A stretch of DNA of 35,080 bases from Planctomycetota bacterium (GTDB lineage: Bacteria; Planctomycetota; Planctomycetia; Pirellulales; Pirellulaceae), in the NCBI GenBank assembly GCA_014381825.1, contig JACNKX010000089.1:1-35080 (forward strand), read 5' to 3'. This document shows positions 23,926 through 32,600 of this stretch, one piece after another. The notes beneath the pieces are model-generated. The model was not told the DNA's origin. It worked only from the letters and a program-made list of their open reading frames with translations, and did no database searches. Numbering within the stretch: the stretch's first letter is position 1; each line of letters starts with the position of its first letter. A program made the position numbers and the translations under genes.

Positions 23926-26900
23926 CATGAAGCACCCACCGCGATTCACCCGAGTGACGATCCCGTCGGGTGTGATTTCTGTCAGCACTTCTCTTGTGTC
24001 GCGAAGATATCGAATCTGAATCGGACTTCCGTTCGAATCCCGCAGCGCCTTATTGAGTCCGTTCAGATCAGCGATGTTCGCGGCCCCGACGGACAACAAT
24101 ACGTCCGCTTTTCTCAAACCGGCGGTCGCAGCCGCTGAGCCCGGCGCGACTGCCGAAATGCCGAAGCCGTCGTTGTCCAAGTTCGACTCGTTCATCTGCT
24201 CGGCTGTCAACGGTTTTCCATCGACGCCAATACTATAGATTACAAGAGTATCCGGAGCCGGCCCAATTGGATCGAGTGATGCTCCGCTCTCGTAATAATT
24301 TTGCATGTAGGCATCAGAACACCATTCCCAAACATTGCCATGCATGTCATGGAGTCCAAATGCATTTGAGCGGAATACGCCAACCGGCGCTAGTTCCACA
24401 TATCCATCGTTGCCTTGAATAGTCGCATACTGAGTACTTGGCTTCGAAAGGCGAAAGGCCGCGTCCGGTACATTAGCGGACTGCGCCAGAGATTCTGGAT
24501 CGTCGCCTGTCGCATATTGGGTTGTGGTGCCGGCCCGGCATGCATATTCCCATTCAGCTTCGGTCGGCAGTCGGTACTTGGCACCTTCTTTGGTACTGAG
24601 CCACTGACAAAACTCGTTTGCATCGTTCCAACTTACGAAAACAACCGGTAATTCATCGCTCAGCCCGGCGGTTCTCCACGTTCTCATGTCCTTCGTGCCG
24701 ATTGATCCCTTTGCAGTAGGATTGAAGTCTCCTGCGCCGCCAACTTGTCGTTCCGCATCGGTAACGTATCCTCGTTCTTCGGCGAAGTGACGAAATTGAC
24801 CAACGGTAACCTCTGTCACTCCCATGAAAAACGGCTTGCTGATTTCGACTGCCCGGGTCGGTTGCTGATTTACAAAGTACGCCTCTTTTTCCAACGGAAA
24901 TCTCAGTTCGATCTCCGCCGGACTCAACTTACTACCCTGCACAAAACGACCGGCTTGTATCAACGCAAACGACATGTCGATTGAATTGGTAGTAGCCTGT
25001 TGTCGACGATCTGAGTACCACGATGACTTTCGCAATTGTCGCATGTTCGGGTCGCTGCTTAACGCATGCCAACTGCAGAATCCGCTCCGAATCGCTAAGT
25101 CCATCGCCTTGACAGCAGTTTTAATGTACTGCTGAACAAGTTCGTTCCGCTTCACATCCGAAACCTCACCGGCCTCCTTTTCGACTATTTGAGCCGCTCG
25201 CGACAGACACGACGCAACGCCGAAGAGTTTTTGGGGATCATTAGCTGCGCTGTTCGCCATTCTTTTGATGAGCGCATTAAAAAGCAGGCGATCCTCTTGG
25301 CTTGCCGCAGCAAGCACTGTCAGCATGGAAGTTTCCCAATCTAATTGGTTGATCGCTGCGACGTCTTGTGGTGTCTTCAGTACCCGAAGCACCCTTTCAC
25401 ATTGTTGCGTTTTGAACCTCGCAATCTGCTGATATGGGCCGTTGCCGCCCTCGGCAACCTGATTCCAATGCCGTAGGGACTCCGTCGGATCCGCACCCTG
25501 TTCGGCACACCACGCGAGTGAAATGAGAGCCGGTGACCTAACATAATCACTATCATCCAACTCCAGCATTCGCATAAAGCACGATCGGCCGAATTCATGA
25601 TCGCCTGCAGCCAGCGAAGCCACTCCCTGCTCTCCAACTGAAAACGCGAGTAGGCTGGCCGAAATCGCTTTGGCGTTGTGCAACTCTTCAGCCAATTCGA
25701 CCATTGTCCGGGAATGAAGGACAGCGTTCGCGTGATCGCCAACCTTGGTCTTTAGGATAACGAACGCTCGATAGGCATCGAGCAATTCGCGTCGCTCACC
25801 AATATCTTGCGCCGACTCGCGTAATTCGATCGATCCGAGCCGCTGCTGTATTTGTGCGGCATCAATCTCGTTTCCCCATCGTTCCTTTACTCTTGAGAGT
25901 TGACGCACGAGATGTGCATGTAGAAACGGATCACTCCTCTGTTGATCGCCGTCTGGCAATGCGTCGAATTCATCGAGAGCGAGATTGTAGTATCGCATCG
26001 CTCCCGGCAGTCCATCTCGCAAAAAGCAAACATCTCCCAGACGCGACAGCACGTTCACTTGTGAACGATTATAGTTTGCGTTACCCGGGTCCGCCTCGGA
26101 CAGTTGATTGTAGTACCGTCGAGCGGAGTCCAATCTGACTGTCGCTAACCCATGCTCCCCAGCTTGAACGAGAATCTCGCCAACCGTCATTTCAACGCGT
26201 GCGAGATTCGCCAGGAACTCCGCGTTCTTCGAATCAGTCTGCGCCAGCTCCTGATAGATTTTTATTGCCTGCGACAAGTCAACAATGGCCTTCGACGGAT
26301 CGCCAAAGCTTACTGTGGAACGGCTCGTGTGTTCGAACACTTCCGCTAGTGCGATTTTGACATCGACACGTTCTGATCCGCCCGCAATCACCTGCTCAAG
26401 AATCTCGCGGGCGCGAGAGTATTCGGTTAAGGAGACATTGAAATCGCCCATGGCGTGACGAGCGGCACCAAGTTGGATGTACAGCTTCGCAATGCGAACT
26501 CGTTCGTCGTCGCCCCGTTCGCCATGGTTTGCGTTCTCCAGTAGATCCAATCCCCTGCGTGTCGTCTCGACTGCCTGATCGGGCATTGCGTTCGCGTATT
26601 GTCCTTTGCCGAGCTTCGCGAAACATGTTGCGCGCGTGGCGTCTTGGGATGGGGGATCTTCGTTAGCAACAGTCATCGCTTGTTCATAGAAAACGAGTGC
26701 TTCTGAACTGGAACTGACATCGCCAAGATTGTGCAGGACGGCAATTTGAGTTTCACGAGCTTCGACCGTTTGCTCCTCTTTTTGCAAGCGAGCGAGAATG
26801 CTTTGTGCCGTTAGATATTCTTGGTGCGCTGACTCACTCTTCCCTAACAACTGATACGTATCGCCAAGTCGCATGCGAGCTTTTGCCATCAGCAGGTCGG

Positions 26901-29157
26901 CATCCGAATCATTAATCCGCCCGCTTTGCAAGTTACTCGAAAGCTTCTCAAGCCCCTCCATCGCGGTGTTTAGCAATTGCTCCTTGAGGTGATGCGAAGA
27001 CGCGTCTGTCAGTTGCTCCTGTACTTCTTCAATCAGAGTGCCAATCGATTCCATTGCTAAATTGCGCTGCTGATTCGCAATTCTGGCACTCTCTTCGGCT
27101 CGGATGCGATCTTGATTCGACACGCTTAGTGCATCCGATTCGGCCTGTCGGGCTTCGACAGCGTCAGTTCGTTTGAGATCTGCGTCTTCCTTTGCCGTGA
27201 TCGCTTCAGAACGCTGAGTTACTGCCCAACCGAACAGGCCTAACGCGATAATCGCGGCGCAACATGCTGCGACTGTGAGTTGCATCAATCTTTTCCGCTG
27301 CCGTGTTTCATGTTCTAGTCGATCGTCGTCCGCCCGCTTCGATTCGAGAAGGAAGTCCAGCTCGGTCGCGCCGAACCCGATCATTGTCTCTGCATCCAAG
27401 ACACGCCGGTGAAGTTCAGCCAGCTGATCGAGATTGGGAGGCCGCCAAAGGCTGCCATGGGGGCGACCGTGCGAGTCCCAATCTCGAGCCGCCTCCGCCA
27501 CACGTCGATAAAAGCGAATGTCGTCTCGACTACCATCGAGCCAGTCGTGTAGCATCGCCCAATGATCGATCAGGGCTTCGTGGGTAACCTCGACCGTGTC
27601 GATATGGCCGTCATCTGTTGAAAGAGAAATCAACCGGCTGTCACCGGTCGAAAATCGCTGGATGACTCGGGCAACGTCTTCGGCAGCTTCACTCGCGCCG
27701 TACAGACTGGGTAAATGGGCTCGGCGGCGCGTGTCGCGGTTGCCCTCGCCCAGTTGGATGAGCCCCAGAAATAGTCGGCGGGCAATCGATTGATCGTCAT
27801 CCGATAGACTGTTGTAGATGCGATCTGCTTTGTCCGCCAAAGCTCCTCCAACACCACCGCTGTTTTGGTAAGCATCGATCGTCAACCACGGTCCACGACG
27901 CGCGGACCAAAGCGCCGCGAGCGATTCTTCGAGCAAGGGGAGTGCGCCACCCTGTCCCCGCATATCGCGAAGAATCGTTTCGACGAGGCCCTTCTCGAAA
28001 AACGCGCCCCGCTTTCGCGCGGGTTCAACAATCGCCTCTCTCAAATCAGCTTCGCTCATCTCACCCAACCAGAACTGCCGTCGTTCGAGTAACTCACGCA
28101 GATCGGTAACGCCGATACACTCGTCGATAAAGTCGCCTCTCAGCGTGACGACAACGCGAAGCCATGGTGCCTGCGACTCGCCGATATGTCGCAAGTTGGC
28201 GGCGAACGCATCTGTGTGTTGACGCCATTTGGTCTGCTGTCCCGGCGTCGCAGGACGATGTGTAAACAGCTCTTCAAGTTGATCGACGACTATCAAAACA
28301 GGAGTAGATGGGTTCGGAAAGAGTTCTCCCAAGCAGGTCATCAACGCATCGGGTTCATGGCGTGCGAAACGTTCGCGATACGTATCGACGAGTGCCGGAC
28401 GCTGCTCGACCGGCAGATGCGCAACCAGCGCGGTGGCGAGTTGGCGAAGTGGATCGTCGCTTGGGAGTACGGTGATCCGCTGCCAATCACGAATCCCAGG
28501 CACCAGCCGGTGCGCGACATCGGTTGACAGTCCGGCCCGAACAAGTGACGATTTCCCGCTACCCGAAGCGCCCACTACCGCAACGAAATGATTCGTTTTG
28601 AGTGAGTCAAGCAAGCGCTCGATATCCGGCGTGCGTCCAAAGTAAAATTGATGATCGTCGGATTCGAACCGCGCCAAACCTCGGTATGGACGAGGATCGT
28701 CCGGCAACTCGTAATCAGACTCATCCGGAGCTACGCCTCGAATTCCGGCCAACAGCCGCTCCCAAGCGGCTTCGTCGTCCAGCCCTGTACGAAAATCGAC
28801 CCAAGTCCGAAGCTCTAGAAAACCGTCGATTTGTTCAGGAGCCGCACCTGGCAACAACACCGGGATGATCCGATATTCATCGCGACTGCGCACGGCATGA
28901 TTCAGCGCCCGTTGCAATTCCTGGTTATGCCACGGTCCCTGACCGTCGGGACCGAAGAAGACCGCGATCGTTGCGCTGCTATCAAGTGCATCGCTCAATT
29001 CCCTTTGCCACGATTTGCCGGGTGTCAGATGCCACTTATCAAGAAAGGCTCGTAGACCTGCTTCGTTACGAAGTCGTATGGCGATGGCCTCGACCGCCGG
29101 TTTGTCCGCACTGTTGTGGGACAGAAAGACATCATAGGAAGGGGCATTCGATTCCAT
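23923..29157 (-). CDS. TIR - STAND NTPase - TM - TPR - FGE protein with inserted PDZ-like domain
   Basis: A 1744-residue multidomain protein; positions below count from the ATG at 29157, which has GGAAG about 6 bases upstream. Residues 7-140 are a TIR domain (YDVFLSHNSADK). It contains PWHNQEL, where E80 is placed like the catalytic glutamate of TIR NADases. Residues 160 to about 600 are a STAND-type NTPase with Walker A GASGSGKSS (196-204) and Walker B VLIVVDQLEELF (287-298). A membrane span lies at about 625-645, followed by a coiled-coil stretch. Residues 720 to about 1330 are tetratricopeptide-like helices. From about 1393 an FGE-sulfatase (C-lectin) domain begins: MGVTEVTVGQF, YRLPTEAEWEYACRAG and DMHGNVWEWCSDAY. 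It is interrupted by a PDZ-like domain at about 1664-1731 and returns with RVNRGG. The active-site cysteine pair of true FGE is not apparent. A role in signalling or immunity is inference. Confidence 0.88.
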   Translation of the reverse strand: MESNAPSYDVFLSHNSADKPAVEAIAIRLRNEAGLRAFLDKWHLTPGKSWQRELSDALDSSATIAVFFGPDGQGPWHNQELQRALNHAVRSRDEYRIIPVLLPGAAPEQIDGFLELRTWVDFRTGLDDEAAWERLLAGIRGVAPDESDYELPDDPRPYRGLARFESDDHQFYFGRTPDIERLLDSLKTNHFVAVVGASGSGKSSLVRAGLSTDVAHRLVPGIRDWQRITVLPSDDPLRQLATALVAHLPVEQRPALVDTYRERFARHEPDALMTCLGELFPNPSTPVLIVVDQLEELFTHRPATPGQQTKWRQHTDAFAANLRHIGESQAPWLRVVVTLRGDFIDECIGVTDLRELLERRQFWLGEMSEADLREAIVEPARKRGAFFEKGLVETILRDMRGQGGALPLLEESLAALWSARRGPWLTIDAYQNSGGVGGALADKADRIYNSLSDDDQSIARRLFLGLIQLGEGNRDTRRRAHLPSLYGASEAAEDVARVIQRFSTGDSRLISLSTDDGHIDTVEVTHEALIDHWAMLHDWLDGSRDDIRFYRRVAEAARDWDSHGRPHGSLWRPPNLDQLAELHRRVLDAETMIGFGATELDFLLESKRADDDRLEHETRQRKRLMQLTVAACCAAIIALGLFGWAVTQRSEAITAKEDADLKRTDAVEARQAESDALSVSNQDRIRAEESARIANQQRNLAMESIGTLIEEVQEQLTDASSHHLKEQLLNTAMEGLEKLSSNLQSGRINDSDADLLMAKARMRLGDTYQLLGKSESAHQEYLTAQSILARLQKEEQTVEARETQIAVLHNLGDVSSSSEALVFYEQAMTVANEDPPSQDATRATCFAKLGKGQYANAMPDQAVETTRRGLDLLENANHGERGDDERVRIAKLYIQLGAARHAMGDFNVSLTEYSRAREILEQVIAGGSERVDVKIALAEVFEHTSRSTVSFGDPSKAIVDLSQAIKIYQELAQTDSKNAEFLANLARVEMTVGEILVQAGEHGLATVRLDSARRYYNQLSEADPGNANYNRSQVNVLSRLGDVCFLRDGLPGAMRYYNLALDEFDALPDGDQQRSDPFLHAHLVRQLSRVKERWGNEIDAAQIQQRLGSIELRESAQDIGERRELLDAYRAFVILKTKVGDHANAVLHSRTMVELAEELHNAKAISASLLAFSVGEQGVASLAAGDHEFGRSCFMRMLELDDSDYVRSPALISLAWCAEQGADPTESLRHWNQVAEGGNGPYQQIARFKTQQCERVLRVLKTPQDVAAINQLDWETSMLTVLAAASQEDRLLFNALIKRMANSAANDPQKLFGVASCLSRAAQIVEKEAGEVSDVKRNELVQQYIKTAVKAMDLAIRSGFCSWHALSSDPNMRQLRKSSWYSDRRQQATTNSIDMSFALIQAGRFVQGSKLSPAEIELRFPLEKEAYFVNQQPTRAVEISKPFFMGVTEVTVGQFRHFAEERGYVTDAERQVGGAGDFNPTAKGSIGTKDMRTWRTAGLSDELPVVFVSWNDANEFCQWLSTKEGAKYRLPTEAEWEYACRAGTTTQYATGDDPESLAQSANVPDAAFRLSKPSTQYATIQGNDGYVELAPVGVFRSNAFGLHDMHGNVWEWCSDAYMQNYYESGASLDPIGPAPDTLVIYSIGVDGKPLTAEQMNESNLDNDGFGISAVAPGSAAATAGLRKADVLLSVGAANIADLNGLNKALRDSNGSPIQIRYLRDTREVLTEITPDGIVTRVNRGGCFM

Positions 29158-29668
29158 TCGTGCTTCCAAAATGAACGGTGTGAAAACGATGTGAACTAGC
29201 GAAGCATGATTGACTTGACCAATCTAGTCGCTGCGCTAGTCCATGTAAAATGACCGACGTAAGACTCGCGATCGCGACTTCCCAGTCGTGAAGCGGCCGG
29301 ATTGATCACGCATACTGCCCGAGAGCTCATTCCCGTAACGGCTCGGTCATCTAAACCGTGTCGTTCCACGGCATCAGGCATTCATGGATCTACACAGCCT
29401 CAGCTGCTTCACGAACAGACCGAAGGTATTGCGGACCGTCGGTTACATGGATAATCCAGGCGGACACAGCACGTCCGATGTGGATTTGTCTACTATCGCG
29501 ACCCTTGACGCAACTTAGATCACGGGACACCAACGTCGCAAGCACTTGCCGCAACCGTCCGCGGTTATAGCGACAAGTGTCTCACACACAATCTATTCGG
29601 CGTCGTCGTACTCGTCAGAAGTCGCGTCAGTGTGCAGTCCGATGCGGGCGGCGTTTGCTCGTGGTGTG
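29158..29668. other. Intergenic region upstream of the TIR-STAND gene
   Basis: It contains the likely promoter for the TIR-STAND gene (29221-29249). A minus-strand frame from about 29578 to a TAG at 29390 is open for roughly 60 codons (including GRAVSAWIIHVTDGPQYLR). It has no start codon with an SD and no family I know, so it may be a decayed gene end. Nothing else is recognisable. Confidence 0.4.
29221..29249 (-). promoter_or_regulatory. Likely promoter of the TIR-STAND gene
   Basis: On the minus strand TTTACA (plus 29244-29249) is spaced 17 bases from TAGATT (plus 29221-29226). Transcription would start about 55 bases before the ATG at 29157. Two direct copies of CTAGTC (29224-29229 and 29236-29241) lie 12 bases apart between and over the promoter boxes and could bind a regulator. 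Confidence 0.45.
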
Positions 29669-32600
29669 TTACGCGTGCCAAGTCGGGGCGATGTCGGGGG
29701 CGAGGAGGTTGAGGAGGTCGTCGGGGAGAGGGTGCGTGTCGAGTTCAAGGGCAGAAGGTGGAAGAGGACCGTACACGTTCGGAGTAAGAGGGGCTAGAGG
29801 AGGCGGCAGGATGCGAGCGAAAGACGACTCGTCGGTCTCGTGGGATTGCGGGTGAGTAAACTCGACTGATGCTTCGCCGTTAGCTGGATCGGTCGCTTGT
29901 TTGGACAAGTAGTTGAGGACCAGCAGTGCGTCGAGCGGCGAAACGATGCCATCGCCGTTGGTGTCTAAGGCAGATGGCGAAGCGGCTGCATCGACTGACT
30001 TCACCAACTCCAACGGCTGATCGCCACCGCTGTCCAGCGTGTTCATGATTAGCAAGAGGTCGATGGGCGTCACCAGTCCGTCACCGTTCACATCAACGTC
30101 GCCATCCGCATTCTCCGGTTCTTGACTCTCGACACTCGACGCTTCGCTCTGATCGCTTCCCGCCGGTAATCGCCGCGTACCGGTTGGCAGCTCTTCCCCC
30201 ATCAGGTTTGGAGCGTCGGCATGGTCTTTGCCTAGCACATGGCCGAGTTCGTGCATGACGACCGTCAGCAGGTCCATCCGCCCAAACGCATCGCTGGACT
30301 CACTCGCGATTCGCTCCGTGTCGGTCGTGAACATCTCGAACTCCGTGTCGTCATCCGGCGTTGCGTCGATAAACCAGTCGTAGCTCGCGGCGTTCGAGTC
30401 AATCTGAACGTTGGTTGCAATCGTCGAGCCCAATTGACCATCAGGCAGATCCCCGATTTCGAAGGTCGCCTGACCCAGTAGCAACTGCTGCGTCGCCGAC
30501 AACCCATTGGCTGTCCATCGTTGGACCGCTTCATCAACTACATCCGATAGCGCCAAGTCAGTCAATGCCTCGGATTCTCCAACGCGAACATCTTCGCCGC
30601 CATAAGCCAGCAGTGGTTGGGAGATGGACGTACATTGGGTGAAGCCGCTGGTAGTCGAGGCGGCGTTACCTGTATTCAAGCCTTCGATGAAGGTGTCCAC
30701 CTGTGCTGCGGTGTGAGTACCCGCGCCGATGTTCAGCAAGTTGAAGATACCCGCGTCGCGGATCATGTTGTAGTCGTCACCGGCCGCGAGATTGTTTCCT
30801 GTAATACTCAGGCACAGTTCAGGCGCCCCGGTTCGCGTCTGCACTTCAATGCCTTGGTTGGTATTAAGTGTGGTCAGCCCCACACGGTTGTTTGAAATCG
30901 TGACGTTCGCGTCCGCAGTATCAAAAACGCGAACCCTGATGCCATCGTCAGACTGGCCGTCGATGTCATTGTCATCAATGAGAACGACCAGGCTCGAATC
31001 TTCCTGGGCTTGCAGCTCGATGCCATTGTCGACCGTGCCATCGCCAAGATTGTCGAGATTGTTTCCGCTGATCGTGCCCGTGGCGAGTGAGGTCGAGGTA
31101 GTGCCGATCCCGAACTCGCCCGTGTTTACGCGTATGCCGTTTCCAGAGCTAAGCGTGTTGCCTTGCATGACGTTGTTGTTGATGTCGAAGTCAGTGAGCG
31201 TACTCGTGCCGTTGATGCGCACCTCGATAATGGCAGATTGTGCCTCAAGCGGCGCGGCGAACGTGCCGTTGCCCGAAATGTTCAGGCTGCCGATATCAGA
31301 AGGGCCACCCACGTTGTCGTCATCGATGTCGGCGTTAAGCTCCACAAAGGAGCGACCGAGGCCACTGGCAAAAGAGCTGGTGATGTCTATGTCTGTGATA
31401 TCTGAGCCACTGTTCAAAACGATCTTGACTCCATGGTCAGTGGTGACGCCTAAGGTCGCCACTTCAGTGCCCCGGAAAGTGGAGTTCGTGATTTGAAGGC
31501 TCCCTAGCGTCCCACCGTCTTCCATGACCACGTGGACGCCGTTGTTGTCGAGTCCTAAGCCCGCGCCAGTGGGCGTCTCGTTCATGTCTTCGAACGTACT
31601 CCCACTGATGTTAATGTCGCCCGTAGAATCATCGAGCAGGACACCGTGGCTGACCTGGCCGTTCACGGCAGCGTCGCCAGTCTCCCGAATCGTCACGCCC
31701 GAGAGAGTGAACTTTCCGGTCAGCGAGGTAGCGGAAATACCAAGGTCATCCGGGTTATCGATAAGCCCGCCATTTGCCGTGAAATCACCGCTGTTGCTTA
31801 TCAATTCGACTCCGTGGCGGTCTGAATCCGTGACGTTGATACTCCCGAAGACAACATCCGTCGATGAACTGTTAATCTTGACACCCGAAGCTCCGCCAGA
31901 ATTGCCAGCGATTGTCGAGCTGGTGACATTAAGCGTTCCGCCTGTGGTGCTGTTGATGTCAATGCCCTCAACTCCGCCGTTGCCGTTCTTATCAACCGTC
32001 GCAAACGCCATGTTGCTGCCACCAATGACAATGCCATTCAACTCGAGTGCTGTGCCCGTGGTCGTGTCGATGTTGTTGCTCGCGCCGGTGACATTCACCG
32101 TGCCGCCGCCGGTGGCGTTAAAGCCGGTACCGGTGGTTGTGTTGATCGCCAGTCCGCCGGTGAAGTTGATTGTGCCGCTGGTGTTGTTCGTCAGGTCGAT
32201 GCCGATCGCCGTACTCGTGGTCGCCGTGACGAGGCCCGTAAACGTGGTCGTGCCACCAGTCTTGGCGTTGATATCGACGGCGTTGTTGGCGTTATTCGCC
32301 TTGGTAATCGTGCCGTTGTAGGTCACGTTCGCCGTGCTGGAATCTTCGCGATACCCGATGCCGGTCGGATTGACGATCGAGGCACTGATGAAGGTAAATG
32401 TTCCGGACGAACCGTTGAAAATGTCGATGCCCGAATCGCCTCCGCTCAGCGACTTAGAGTTTACAGAGTCGAAATCGTACCTGCCATCTGCGTTATTGAA
32501 TTGTAGGCCCGTGCCATTGCCGGCGGTGATCGAACCGTCAAAATCGAGTGTGCCCGTGGTATGTCCTCCGCTCACGCTGACCACTGCCGCGGCTTGGTTT

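Noticed and set aside
23380-23960. Diversity-generating retroelement with the FGE C-terminus as variable region.
   Set aside because: C-lectin ends are typical targets, but there is no reverse transcriptase, no accessory gene and no second copy of the segment in the window.
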